In this document: piece after piece, positions 1 to 8,208 of the stretch
How positions within the stretch are numbered: the first letter of the stretch is position 1
Layout: every line of letters begins with the position of its first letter
DNA from: Sphingomonas sp. Leaf22
Lineage (GTDB): Bacteria; Pseudomonadota; Alphaproteobacteria; Sphingomonadales; Sphingomonadaceae
Length of the DNA: 64,000 bases
Reading direction: 5' to 3'
Assembly: GCF_001421715.1 (NCBI RefSeq)
Contig: NZ_LMKP01000042.1
Coordinates: forward strand, 82,929 to 146,928
The notes under the pieces: model-generated
Databases searched by the model: none
Told to the model about the DNA's origin: nothing
What the model saw: only the letters and a program-made list of their open reading frames with translations
Translations under genes and position numbers: made by a program

Positions 1-885
1 ATGCGGCGGTGGGCGATCGGGATGCTGGCGTTGCTGGCAGGATGCGGACAGGCCGATGAACCCGATGCGTCGGTCAATCTGACGCAGGACGACCCGATCC
101 TGCCGATGCCGTCGCCGACGCCCGAAACGCTGGTGACGATCCCGACCCGGTTCGTCGGGACATGGGGCAGCGACGGTGCCGCCTGCGCCGCCGATCCCGC
201 CGGGGCGAACCGGCTGATCGTCGCGGCGAACGCGATCACGATGGGCGACCGCGAGCTGCCGGTGCGCGGCATCACCCTTGCCGATGCCGGGGCGGTCGAT
301 ATCGATATCGTCGGCGATCGCGGTGGCATCACCGAACAGCGCCGCTACCGGCTGGCGCTGGGCGAGGGGGGGACGCTCGACATGATGGCGGACGGCGGAC
401 CGGTCCGCCGCGTCCGCTGCGATGCGCCGGCCGGTGCGGAAGCAGCGGCGCGCAACGCGATCGCGCTCAACCTCGCCCCCGACGGCCTGCAAACCGTGGC
501 CGGTGCCAGCAGCCGCGCGCTCCCCTTCGGCAGCCCGAGCGAGATCGTGCTACGCGTGGTCGAGGCGGCGACCCAGAGCCTGCCCGAACGATCGCGCAAC
601 GAGACGTGCGGCGAAGGCCCGCTCGACATCGCCACCTATCCGAAGATCGCGGTCTATTTTCAGGAAGGCCGCTTCGTCGGCTGGTCGGCGCGCGGGCGCG
701 GGCTGACGACGATGAGCGGCGTCGGCATCGGCGCGAAGCGGGCGACGGTGGATTCGACGATCGACGCGCCGGTCGAGGAAACCAGCCTCGGCCGCGAATT
801 CACCAGCGGCGATCTGTCGGGTACCTATGACGCCCGTGACAATGTCGCGGCGTTATGGGCGGGCAGCACCTGTATCGCCCGGTGA
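1..885 (+). CDS. Predicted lipoprotein, unknown function
   Basis: A 294-residue protein without a domain I recognise. The first residues are basic, followed by a short hydrophobic run and a lipobox LLAGC ending at Cys15, so the mature protein should be lipid-anchored at that cysteine. A Pro/Thr-rich linker (about residues 33-48) leads into the soluble part, which contains four further cysteines. The ATG is the first base of the window, so a longer version cannot be excluded. Its TGA stop overlaps a GTG start of the next gene by four bases, which suggests the two are co-transcribed. Function unknown. Confidence 0.8.
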   Translation: MRRWAIGMLALLAGCGQADEPDASVNLTQDDPILPMPSPTPETLVTIPTRFVGTWGSDGAACAADPAGANRLIVAANAITMGDRELPVRGITLADAGAVDIDIVGDRGGITEQRRYRLALGEGGTLDMMADGGPVRRVRCDAPAGAEAAARNAIALNLAPDGLQTVAGASSRALPFGSPSEIVLRVVEAATQSLPERSRNETCGEGPLDIATYPKIAVYFQEGRFVGWSARGRGLTTMSGVGIGAKRATVDSTIDAPVEETSLGREFTSGDLSGTYDARDNVAALWAGSTCIAR

Positions 886-1304
886 TCGCACCCGCCACCG
901 CCGACGATGCCGACCGCGTGGTTGCATTGTGGCGATCGTGCGGGCTGACCCGGCCATGGAACGACCCCCATGCCGATCTCGCGCGGGCGCTGTCGGGCGC
1001 GACGTCGACCATCCTGCTGGCCCGCGAGGAAGGCGGACCGATCGGCAGCGTCATGGTCGGGCATGACGGGCATCGCGGCTGGCTCTACTATCTCGCGGTC
1101 GCGCCCGATCGTCAGGGGCAGGGTATCGGCCGCGCCTTGTTCGCCGCTGCCGAAGACTGGCTGCGCGACGCGGGCGCGCCGAAGCTCCAGTTGATGGTCC
1201 GCAGCGACAACGATGCCGCGCTCGGTTTCTACGAAGCGATCGGGTTGACGCGGCAGGATGTCGTCGTTCTCGGCCGTTTCCTGACAAAGGACCGACCAGC
1301 CTGA
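882..1304 (+). CDS. GNAT family N-acetyltransferase (YpeA-like)
   Basis: Small acetyl-CoA-dependent N-acetyltransferase of about 140 residues. The acetyl-CoA binding motif A is clear (RQGQGIGR, residues 77-84 counted from the GTG) and a WNDP motif follows the first helix, as in the YpeA group, which starts only a few residues before the same point. I chose GTG at 882 because it overlaps the previous stop as GTGA and leaves the short N-terminus typical of the group; an ATG at 855 gives nine extra residues. The substrate cannot be read from sequence. Confidence 0.88.
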   Translation: MIAPATADDADRVVALWRSCGLTRPWNDPHADLARALSGATSTILLAREEGGPIGSVMVGHDGHRGWLYYLAVAPDRQGQGIGRALFAAAEDWLRDAGAPKLQLMVRSDNDAALGFYEAIGLTRQDVVVLGRFLTKDRPA

Positions 1305-1310
1305 GCGTAA

Positions 1311-1329
1311 GCTACTGATAGTCACTTGC
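1311..1329 (+). promoter_or_regulatory. Candidate Fur box upstream of siderophore receptor
   Basis: GCTACTGATAGTCACTTGC matches the classical 19-base Fur consensus GATAATGATAATCATTATC at 13 of 19 positions by direct comparison. It lies about 50 bases before the receptor start, where repression by iron-loaded Fur would be expected. It shares the frame GCTAnTGATAnTCA with the site at 4942-4960. Not experimentally supported here. Confidence 0.5.
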
Positions 1330-1381
1330 AAAAGCAGCAACGGCGGCGTACCGGCGCGAAACAGTCAGGGAATCGTTCCGC

Positions 1382-3493
1382 ATGTCCGCTTTCGCCATCC
1401 TCCTCGCCGCCGTTACCGCCGTGCCGGACGTGCCGCCGACCGAGGACCCGCAGCGGGGCGACGATATCATCGTCACCGGCACCCGGACCGAGGGCAGCGC
1501 CGACTATGCGGTCAAGGCGCAGACCACCGCCACCCGCCTGCCGCTCAGCCAGCGCGAGACGCCGCAATCGGTCAGCGTGGTGACGCGTGCGCAGATCGAC
1601 GACTTTCAGCTGAACGACGCCAACGCGCTGCTCACGACCGTCCCGGGTGTGACGGTGCAGGCGCAGGAAACCGACCGCTTCTATTATTCGGCGCGCGGCT
1701 TCGATATCCAGACGTTCCAGATCGACGGCATCGGCCTGCCCTTCGCCTTCGAAGTGCAGACCGGATCGGTCGATACCGCGATCTACGACCGGATCGAGGT
1801 CGTGCGCGGCGCGCCCGGCCTGTTGTCGTCGACCGGCAACCCGTCGGCGGTCATCAACTTCGTCCGCAAGCGCCCGACCCGCGACCTGAAGGCATCGGCC
1901 AGCGTCCAGTACGGATCGTTCGACGCTCTGCGCCTCGACGCCGATGTCAGCGTGCCGCTGACACGGGAAGGCAATGTGCGGGCGCGCGCGGTCGGCGCGT
2001 TCGTCGACAGCGACAGCTATCTCGATCGCTACCATCTGCGCCGCTGGACCGGCTATGGCATCGTCGAGGCCGATCTCGGCCCCGATACGGTGGTCAGCGC
2101 CGGATACGGCCATCAGGATCATGGTACGCGCGGCGCGATGTGGGGGTCGCTGCCGCTCTATTACACCGACGGTACCCGCATCGACCATGCCCGCTCGACC
2201 AACACCGGTCCCGACTGGGCGCGGTGGAACGTCACCGACCGCCAGATCTTCGGCGACGTGACGCATCGCTTCGGCGACTGGACGGCCAAGCTCAGCGTCC
2301 TGCGCCGGGCGATCAGCGAGGACGACCGGCTGTTCTACGTCTTCGGCAATCCCGATCGCGCGACCGGCCTCGGCATTTTCAGCTATCCCGGCGCGTTCCG
2401 TGCCGAAACCCGCAACCTGACCATCGACGCGCATCTTGCCGGCACGGCGACCCTGTTCGGCCGGACACACGACGTGATGTTCGGCGTGAACCGCAGCGCG
2501 CAAGCCTATGAGCAGGGGTCGAGCTACGATACCGCCGCCATCAATCTTTCGCTGCCGCTGGCGACGGCGTTCGACGGCAGCTTCCCCGAGCCGAATTTCC
2601 CAACCGCGTACGACCCCAGCCTCGCGACCCGGCAGCGGCGCGAAACGGTGTACGGCCTGATCCGGCTGAACCCGGCCGAGCGGGTCAAGGTGATGGTCGG
2701 TGCCAACGCGACCCGCGCGTTCAGCGAAGGCATCTCCTATGGCGCGCCGACCGATTACGACCGCGCGCGCTTCCTGCCGTTCGTCGGGGCGACGGTCGAT
2801 CTGGCGAGCAATATCAGCGCCTATGCCAGCTTCGCGACGATCTTCAATCCGCAGACCCAGGTCGACGCGAACCGCCGGCTGCTCGACCCGATCGAGGGCG
2901 ACAATCTGGAAGCCGGGCTGAAGGGCGAATGGCTCGGCGGCCGGCTGAACGCCAGCATCGCGGTGTTTCAGGCGCGGCAAAAGAACACGGCCGAGGCGGC
3001 GGGCTTCGACGCGACGATCGGTCAGACGCTCTATCGCGGCGTCAATGCCAAATCGCAGGGGATCGAGTTCGAATTCAGCGGACAGGTCGCGCCCGGTGTG
3101 CAGGCCACCGGCGGATACACGGTGATGCGGGTACGCGGCGACGATGACCAGGCGGTGCGCACGTTCGTGCCGCGCAATACCGGGCGGCTCAATATCGTGT
3201 GGTCGCCGACGATGCTGCCGGCGCTGAAGCTGGGCGCATCGGGCCAGTATCAGAGCCGCATCTACCTCGAACCGGGTGCACTGGTGCCGAACACCACCAC
3301 CCCGATCCGGATCACGCAGGATGGCTATGCCACGTTCGACCTGCTCGCGCGCTACGACCTGACTGATCGCGTCTCGCTCAGCGCCAATGTCCGCAACGTC
3401 AACGATGCGAAGGTGTTGAACGCTATCAACTACGATCAGGGGTTCTTCAACGCGCCACGGACGGTGCTGGGAACGATCCGGGTCAGCTACTGA
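1382..3493 (+). CDS. TonB-dependent siderophore receptor
   Basis: Outer-membrane receptor (703 aa) expected to import a ferric siderophore using TonB energy. After a short hydrophobic N-terminus comes a TonB-box-like DDIIVTGTR (residues 27-35), then the plug domain (about 55-165, including PQSVSVVTR and the IEVVRGAPGLLSSTGNPSAV segment shortened here as RIEVVRGAPG) and a beta barrel ending in the aromatic residue of RVSY. The PQSVSV motif and length fit the FpvA/FhuE-type siderophore group rather than the larger CarO/OAR receptors. The signal peptide is unusually short. A Fur-like site precedes it and a hairpin terminator follows it. Which siderophore is carried is not visible; no biosynthesis genes are nearby. 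Confidence 0.93.
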   Translation: MSAFAILLAAVTAVPDVPPTEDPQRGDDIIVTGTRTEGSADYAVKAQTTATRLPLSQRETPQSVSVVTRAQIDDFQLNDANALLTTVPGVTVQAQETDRFYYSARGFDIQTFQIDGIGLPFAFEVQTGSVDTAIYDRIEVVRGAPGLLSSTGNPSAVINFVRKRPTRDLKASASVQYGSFDALRLDADVSVPLTREGNVRARAVGAFVDSDSYLDRYHLRRWTGYGIVEADLGPDTVVSAGYGHQDHGTRGAMWGSLPLYYTDGTRIDHARSTNTGPDWARWNVTDRQIFGDVTHRFGDWTAKLSVLRRAISEDDRLFYVFGNPDRATGLGIFSYPGAFRAETRNLTIDAHLAGTATLFGRTHDVMFGVNRSAQAYEQGSSYDTAAINLSLPLATAFDGSFPEPNFPTAYDPSLATRQRRETVYGLIRLNPAERVKVMVGANATRAFSEGISYGAPTDYDRARFLPFVGATVDLASNISAYASFATIFNPQTQVDANRRLLDPIEGDNLEAGLKGEWLGGRLNASIAVFQARQKNTAEAAGFDATIGQTLYRGVNAKSQGIEFEFSGQVAPGVQATGGYTVMRVRGDDDQAVRTFVPRNTGRLNIVWSPTMLPALKLGASGQYQSRIYLEPGALVPNTTTPIRITQDGYATFDLLARYDLTDRVSLSANVRNVNDAKVLNAINYDQGFFNAPRTVLGTIRVSY

Positions 3494-3500
3494 CGCGAAC

Positions 3501-3528
3501 AGGGGGCGGTGGTGCCGCCCCCTTCCTT
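3501..3528 (+). terminator. Intrinsic terminator after siderophore receptor
   Basis: Nine-base-pair stem AGGGGGCGG / CCGCCCCCT (3501-3509 with 3515-3523), five-base loop, then a pyrimidine-rich tail TCCTTCG. It begins eight bases after the receptor stop codon. Confidence 0.65.
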
Positions 3529-3538
3529 CGTACCACCA

Positions 3539-3638
3539 TTTGGTTCGAGCAGCTTCAAGCGAAGTCGAGAAGCGTCTGTCGAGAACGCCTTGCCCCAATC
3601 GGCGCGTTCTCGACAGGCTCGAAGCTGCTCGAACCAAA
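3539..3638. repeat. Long inverted repeat, GTTCGAGC family copy 1
   Basis: Outer arms TTTGGTTCGAGCAGCTTC (3539-3556) and its exact reverse complement (3621-3638) enclose inner arms TGTCGAGAACGC (3577-3588) and its exact reverse complement (3604-3615). It fills the gap between two convergent genes. A related set is at 45523-45681, so this is a dispersed repeat family rather than a unique terminator. Confidence 0.85.
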
Positions 3639-3676
3639 CGGAATCAGGATTTGATGGCAGGGTAAGGCGTGCTGCC

Positions 3677-4495
3677 TCACCCCACGAACGCGCGTTCGAT
3701 CACGTAGTCGCCAGGCTTCGCGTTCGACCCTTCCTCGAACCCCAGACCTTCCAGATATTCCGAAAAGTCGCGGATCATCTCGGTCGACCCGCACAGCATG
3801 ATGCGGTCGGTCGCCGGGTCGAACGCCTGCGCGCCGCCGATGCGGGCGCTGAACAGCGTGCCGTTGTCGACCAGCGCATCGATGCGGCCGGTCGTGTGAA
3901 ACGGCTCGCGCGTCACCGTCGGGACATAGGTGAACTGCTGTGCCGCCTGATCCTCGACCAGCGGATCGCCGGCCAGGTTCGCCTCCATCGTGGTGCGGAA
4001 GGCGAGGTCGGACACGCGGCGCACCGAATGGACGACGACGATCGACGAATACATCTCATACACGTCGGGGTCGCGGATCAGCGACAGGAACGGGGCAAGA
4101 CCGGTGCCGGTCGACAGCATGAACAGCCGGCTGCCGGGCTTCAGCGCGTCGGTGACCAGCGTGCCGGTCGGCTTCTTGCCCAGATACACTTCGTCGCCGG
4201 GCACGATCTGTTGCAGCCTGCTGGTCAGCGGGCCGTCCTGCACCTTGATCGACAGGAACTCCAGCTCCTCGGCATAGGCCGGGCTGGCGATCGAATAGGC
4301 GCGCAGCAACGGCTTGCCGTTGTCGCCGGGCAGGCCGATCATCACAAACTCGCCCGACCGGAAGCGGAAGCTGGGCGGGCGGGTGATCGTGAAGCTGAAC
4401 AGATGCTCGTTCCAGTGACGCACCGAACGCACGCGCTCGACGCTGAGCGCGTTGGTGGGTTCGAGGCCGTGGACGACGGCGGTGCGGTCGGTCAT
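3677..4495 (-). CDS. fpr: Ferredoxin-NADP reductase
   Basis: FAD-dependent ferredoxin/flavodoxin-NADP(+) reductase of 272 residues, the usual length for the bacterial Fpr type. The FAD-binding RAYSIAS motif is at about 65-71, the NADP site GTGLAPFLSL at about 130-140, a CGS motif follows, and the chain ends in ERAFVG, typical of the family. It lies nine bases after the 142-aa gene at 4505-4933, so both are probably one transcript behind the Fur-like site at 4942-4960. That context suggests a role in iron supply or in reducing ferredoxin under iron limitation, possibly including ferric-siderophore reduction; the latter is inference. Confidence 0.93.
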   Translation of the reverse strand: MTDRTAVVHGLEPTNALSVERVRSVRHWNEHLFSFTITRPPSFRFRSGEFVMIGLPGDNGKPLLRAYSIASPAYAEELEFLSIKVQDGPLTSRLQQIVPGDEVYLGKKPTGTLVTDALKPGSRLFMLSTGTGLAPFLSLIRDPDVYEMYSSIVVVHSVRRVSDLAFRTTMEANLAGDPLVEDQAAQQFTYVPTVTREPFHTTGRIDALVDNGTLFSARIGGAQAFDPATDRIMLCGSTEMIRDFSEYLEGLGFEEGSNAKPGDYVIERAFVG

Positions 4496-4504
4496 CGAAA
4501 ATCC

Positions 4505-4933
4505 TTACGTCTTGACGCTGGTCCCCGGCGGCAGCCCGATCTGGCCGAGCATCGCCGCTGTCCGGGCCAGCGCGCAAAAGGTTGGTGCGATCGCCCCGTC
4601 GGCGACCAGCAGCGAAAGCGTGGTCCGTGCCTTCGCATCGAGACCCGTTACGAGATCGCGCGCCAAGGTCAAGAGAACCGATTCATCGTCGGTCACAAGC
4701 CCGCATTTACAATTGATCTGGATCGGTACGCGGGCATGGCTCGACAACTGCGCCATCCACGCATCGAAATCGCACAGCGCATCGAGTGCGCCAGCCTGTG
4801 CAAAGCGTGCCGCCAGCAATGCCGACGGGTTCTGGCACGCACTGCGCGCCGCCACCCAGAGCCGGATCGCTTCGAGCAGGAAGCGGTCGCCGTTCGACAA
4901 TATCGATACCGGCCGGTCGATCAGATCGTACAT
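4505..4933 (-). CDS. Unknown protein, likely iron-regulated
   Basis: A 142-residue protein I do not recognise. It is mostly helical in appearance, has no signal peptide or membrane segment, and carries six cysteines, two of them in an NCKC pair near residue 75. It is the first gene of a probable two-gene operon with fpr and is preceded by the better of two Fur-box-like sites in the window. The link to iron rests only on that context. A role as partner of the reductase is possible but unproven. Confidence 0.75.
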   Translation of the reverse strand: MYDLIDRPVSILSNGDRFLLEAIRLWVAARSACQNPSALLAARFAQAGALDALCDFDAWMAQLSSHARVPIQINCKCGLVTDDESVLLTLARDLVTGLDAKARTTLSLLVADGAIAPTFCALARTAAMLGQIGLPPGTSVKT

Positions 4934-4941
4934 AGAGCCTC

Positions 4942-4960
4942 GCTATTGATACTCATTCGC
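4942..4960 (-). promoter_or_regulatory. Candidate Fur box upstream of unknown gene + fpr
   Basis: GCTATTGATACTCATTCGC matches the 19-base Fur consensus at 14 of 19 positions and shares GCTAnTGATAnTCA with the site at 1311-1329. It starts eight bases upstream of the minus-strand ATG at 4933. Two independent good matches around one iron locus strengthen each other. Confidence 0.55.
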
Positions 4961-5125
4961 AGACGCTATCGGCAGGGTCGGCGATCGTCAATGGTCGTCG
5001 TGCAGCGGACCGGCACTTTGTCGCGACCGGTCGATGGGGCGAAGCGCGGACGGGATCGGCGACCTGTAAATAAGATATTCAGTAATTCGGCGCATCGTGG
5101 CCCGACGAGGGAAAAGGGCGGTGCA

Positions 5126-6874
5126 ATGAAGTTGAAGGTCCGGGGTCGCGTCAACTTGATCGGGGCAATGGCGGCGATCGGACTGGTCGCGCTGCTGTGT
5201 ATCAGTCTGTTTCGCATGTCGGCGATCATGCACGCCGATATCGAGCGCAATACGCGACAGGTCGTCGAAACCGCGCGGTCGGTCGTCACCTATTATCACA
5301 ACGCCGAACTGGCGGGGCGGATGAGCCGTGCCGAGGCGCAGCGCGCCGCGCTGTCGACGCTGAAGGACATGCGCTACGAAGGGAAAGAGTATTTCTGGGT
5401 GAACGACCTGCATCCGACGATGCTAATGCACCCGACCAAGCCCGAACTCGACAATACCGACCTGACCAACAACCGCGACGCCACCGGCAAGGCGCATTTC
5501 GTCGAAATGGCGAATGTCGTGAAGGCCCAGGGGGCGGGCTTTGTCCGCTATATGTGGAAGACCCCCGACAAGTCGCATGACGAACCGAAACTGTCCTATG
5601 TCGCCGGGTTCAAGCCATGGGGCTGGGTGATCGGGTCGGGCGTGTATCTCGACAGCGTCAACGCGGCGGTGTGGAGCGCGGCGCTGTACCAGAGCGCCCT
5701 GGCGCTGGCCGTGCTGCTGGTCGTTGCCTTCGTCGCCTTCCGCATCGGCCGCTCGATCTCGCAACCGGTCGAGGCGCTGTCGGCCCGGATGCGCGCGCTG
5801 GCCGCCGGCGACACCGCGACTCCGATTCCCGGCCGCGACCGGATCGACGAAGTGGGCGAGATGGCCGCCGCGCTCGAAACCTTCCGCGACGCGGCGATCG
5901 TTGCCGCCGAGCGTGAAGCCGAGCAGCAGCGCGTGGTCGCGACGGTCGGATCGGGGCTCGACGCGCTGGCCCATGGCCGGCTCGACACCCGGATCGGCAG
6001 CAGGCTGTCGGGTGCCTTCGCCAAGATCGGCAGCGATTTCGACTCGGCGATGGCGGCGGTCGCCGACGCGATGCGCTCGGTCACGCGCTCGGCGGGCGGT
6101 ATCCGCACCGGCGCGACCGAGATCAGCAGCGCGTCCGACGACCTGTCGCGCCGCACCGAACAACAGGCCGCCAGCCTCGAGGAAACCGCCGCCGCGCTCG
6201 ACCAGATCACGGCCACCGTCCGGCGCACCGCGGCGGGCGCGGCACAGGCCAATACGACCATGAGCGCGACTCGCGGCGATGCCGAGGACGGCGTGCGCAT
6301 CGTGCGCGATGCGGTAACGGCGATGAGCGGTATCAAGCGCGCGTCGGACGAGATTTCGGAAATCATCTCGGTGATCGACGGCATCGCCTTCCAGACCAAT
6401 TTGCTGGCGCTCAACGCCGGCGTCGAGGCCGCGCGCGCGGGCGATGCGGGCAAGGGCTTTGCGGTCGTCGCCTCCGAAGTCCGCGCGCTGGCCCAGCGTT
6501 CGGCCGACGCCGCCAACGACGTCAAGTCGCGCATCCATGCCAGCGGCAGTCAGGTCGAGGTCGGTGTCACGCTGGTCGGCCAGACCGGCAGCGCGCTCGA
6601 ACGCATCGTTGCGCGCATCGCCGAGATCGCCGATCTGGTCGCGACCATCGCCCGCGGTGCCGACGAACAATCGTCGGGCCTGCAACAGGTCAACATCGCC
6701 GTCAGCGAGATGGACGCGGTAACGCAGCAGAACGCCGCGATGGTCGAGGAAGCTACCGCCGCCGCGCGCAGCCTCGCCAGCGAAGCCGAAGCGCTGACCC
6801 GCCACGTCGCCCTGTTCAGCGTCGCGGAAACCGCCGGCCGCGACCAGCCCCGCACGTTGCGCGCGGTGGCGTGA
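5126..6874 (+). CDS. Methyl-accepting chemotaxis protein, sCache type
   Basis: Membrane chemoreceptor of 582 residues. TM1 is at about 11-30, a single-Cache-like periplasmic sensor at about 33-185 (with EYFWVNDLHPTMLMHP and GWVIGSGVYLD, hallmark segments of that fold), TM2 at about 189-207, a HAMP linker to about 260, and a signalling domain with the hairpin core around residue 420 (IAFQTNLLALNAGVEAARAG). The ATG at 5126 was chosen for its GGGAAAAGGG upstream and because it begins a normal basic N-terminus; the frame stays open far upstream only by chance. No che genes are in the window, so it is an orphan receptor. Ligand unknown; the family often binds small organic acids. Confidence 0.94.
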   Translation: MKLKVRGRVNLIGAMAAIGLVALLCISLFRMSAIMHADIERNTRQVVETARSVVTYYHNAELAGRMSRAEAQRAALSTLKDMRYEGKEYFWVNDLHPTMLMHPTKPELDNTDLTNNRDATGKAHFVEMANVVKAQGAGFVRYMWKTPDKSHDEPKLSYVAGFKPWGWVIGSGVYLDSVNAAVWSAALYQSALALAVLLVVAFVAFRIGRSISQPVEALSARMRALAAGDTATPIPGRDRIDEVGEMAAALETFRDAAIVAAEREAEQQRVVATVGSGLDALAHGRLDTRIGSRLSGAFAKIGSDFDSAMAAVADAMRSVTRSAGGIRTGATEISSASDDLSRRTEQQAASLEETAAALDQITATVRRTAAGAAQANTTMSATRGDAEDGVRIVRDAVTAMSGIKRASDEISEIISVIDGIAFQTNLLALNAGVEAARAGDAGKGFAVVASEVRALAQRSADAANDVKSRIHASGSQVEVGVTLVGQTGSALERIVARIAEIADLVATIARGADEQSSGLQQVNIAVSEMDAVTQQNAAMVEEATAAARSLASEAEALTRHVALFSVAETAGRDQPRTLRAVA

Positions 6875-6932
6875 TCGACGGCGGCGCGTCGCCAGGCTAG
6901 ACGCGAACGCCTACCCTGCGACGAGGCGACCC

Positions 6933-7036
6933 GTGACCCTGACGCTGTACGGCACCCCCAATTGCGAGCAACCCGGCACGGTTGCAAGCAAACGCTCGAA
7001 TGGGTCGAACTACTGGAAAGCGGCGATTTTTGGTAG
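6933..7036 (+). pseudogene. Decayed ArsC/YffB-like fragment
   Basis: Read from GTG 6933 the frame gives VTLTLYGTPNCE, closely resembling the start MTLTIYGIPACD of the intact gene at 7321. About eight codons later the next frame gives CKQTLEWVELLESGD, which resembles the following helix of the ArsC fold (C-x-K-A-L-x-W-L), and both frames stop by 7081. It therefore looks like the first third of a paralogue with one frameshift and a lost C-terminus. The evidence is similarity by eye over about 30 residues. Confidence 0.4.
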
Positions 7037-7228
7037 TCAGCTACCTTTCCGCTTCCGGTAGGATTGCCGATAGACGCTCGGCGCTGTTGCTTGCGTGAAG
7101 GCACGCACCTCGTCGTTTAATTCGGCGAGCGCCGCTTGGAATGCTTCAGGGCTGTCGTCTGCGGCCGTCACGGAGAACCGGTGTCGCTTGCCGTGGTGAT
7201 AGACGCCTTGAGACACTGTTGTTGCCAT
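7037..7228 (-). CDS. Small unknown protein (63 aa)
   Basis: A possible 63-residue basic protein with no signal peptide, placed exactly between the decayed ArsC-like fragment and the intact YffB-like gene. It reads like a real soluble protein (mixed helix with DDSPEAFQAALAELNDEVRAF in the middle, quoted in part: EAFQAALAEL) and ends in RKRKGS. The local base composition is visibly less GC-rich than its neighbours, which fits either an inserted segment or non-coding DNA. Unrecognised. Confidence 0.4.
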   Translation of the reverse strand: MATTVSQGVYHHGKRHRFSVTAADDSPEAFQAALAELNDEVRAFTQATAPSVYRQSYRKRKGS

Positions 7229-7320
7229 ACGGCGACGATAGCACCTTCGCGCGAACTTCAGCTATTGGGCAGAAGCGAACGCGCTGCCTTTTCGTGTGCG
7301 GTGTCGCGGAGGGATTGCCA

Positions 7321-7668
7321 ATGACGTTGACGATATATGGAATTCCGGCCTGCGACACGATGAAGAAAGCCCGCGTCTGGCTCGACGGGCAAGGCATCGC
7401 GCATCGGTTCCACGACTATAAGAAGGCCGGGATCGACCGCGCGACCCTCGAACGCTGGGTCGCGGCGCTGGGGTGGGACGCACTGCTCAACCGGTCGGGC
7501 ACGACGTTCCGCAAGCTGCCCGATGCCGACAAGACCGATCTGACCGCCGACCGCGCCATTGACCTGATGCTGGCGCAACCGTCGATGATCCGCCGGCCGG
7601 TACTGGTCGCGGACGACTGGATCGAGGTCGGTTTCAAACCCGATCGCTACGCCGGACGATTGCTCTAG
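7321..7668 (+). CDS. ArsC family reductase, YffB type
   Basis: Thioredoxin-fold protein of 115 residues from the YffB branch of the arsenate reductase/Spx superfamily. The N-terminal YGIPACDTMKKAR (residues 6-18) has the single active-site Cys11 of this branch, and the C-terminus holds RRPVLV, the cis-Pro region. YffB proteins have been linked to glutathione-dependent thiol reduction; arsenate is not their established substrate. ATG 7321 is chosen because it starts the conserved strand; upstream sequence in frame is not family-like. Confidence 0.88.
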   Translation: MTLTIYGIPACDTMKKARVWLDGQGIAHRFHDYKKAGIDRATLERWVAALGWDALLNRSGTTFRKLPDADKTDLTADRAIDLMLAQPSMIRRPVLVADDWIEVGFKPDRYAGRLL

Positions 7669-7744
7669 GCGGACTGATTGCGCTACGATTGCAGCTGCTC
7701 GGGGGCCGATGGCGATACCGCAGCGATTTGCCTGTGGGAGAGAC

Positions 7745-8185
7745 ATGCCTGAAACCCTTTTTCGTTTGCCGCCGATCTGGTTCCGCGTCGTCGCCTTGCT
7801 GATGACATTGTGGGGCGCGGCGGGTGTCTTCGCCTTTTACGGCCATGCGACGACCGGGCCGGCGCAGCTGGCGGCGTTGCCCGACTATGAGCGCGGCTTT
7901 TTCCTCGCGCTGCCCGGCTGGTTCGTCTGTATCTATGCCATCGCCACGTGGGGCGGGTTGCTCGGCGGGATTGCGCTCATGCTCCGGCGGCGGATCGCGA
8001 TCGTCTTCCTCGCGCTTTCGCTGCTGGCGGTCGCGGTGCAGTTCGGCTGGGTCTTTGCCGCGACCGATCTGATCGCGGTCAAGGGCGCGGCGGCGGTCGT
8101 GCCGTTTCCGCTGGTGATCTTCGCCATCGCTCTGGCCCAGCTGGCCGTCGCGCGCCATGCCGATGCTCGTGGGTGGCTTCGCTAG
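7745..8185 (+). CDS. Integral membrane protein, unknown
   Basis: A 146-residue protein with four likely transmembrane segments (about 14-34, 60-80, 88-108 and 116-138) and short loops. No catalytic motif is visible. The ATG at 7745 follows GGGAGAGAC, a good ribosome site, and is preferred over an upstream start. It ends 23 bases before panB and may be transcribed with it. The layout resembles small four-helix sugar-transporter-like or DoxX-like proteins, but I cannot assign a family. Confidence 0.72.
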   Translation: MPETLFRLPPIWFRVVALLMTLWGAAGVFAFYGHATTGPAQLAALPDYERGFFLALPGWFVCIYAIATWGGLLGGIALMLRRRIAIVFLALSLLAVAVQFGWVFAATDLIAVKGAAAVVPFPLVIFAIALAQLAVARHADARGWLR

Positions 8186-8208
8186 AGGCGTTCCGCTAGA
8201 CGCTGACC

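Noticed and set aside
1322..3637. Minus-strand frame of 771 codons opposite the siderophore receptor
   Set aside because: Shadow frame; the receptor has all expected motifs on the plus strand.
3509..5125. In-frame upstream extension of the chemoreceptor
   Set aside because: It runs through the terminator/repeat region and antisense to fpr; the receptor N-terminus at 5126 has a ribosome site and a proper first membrane helix.
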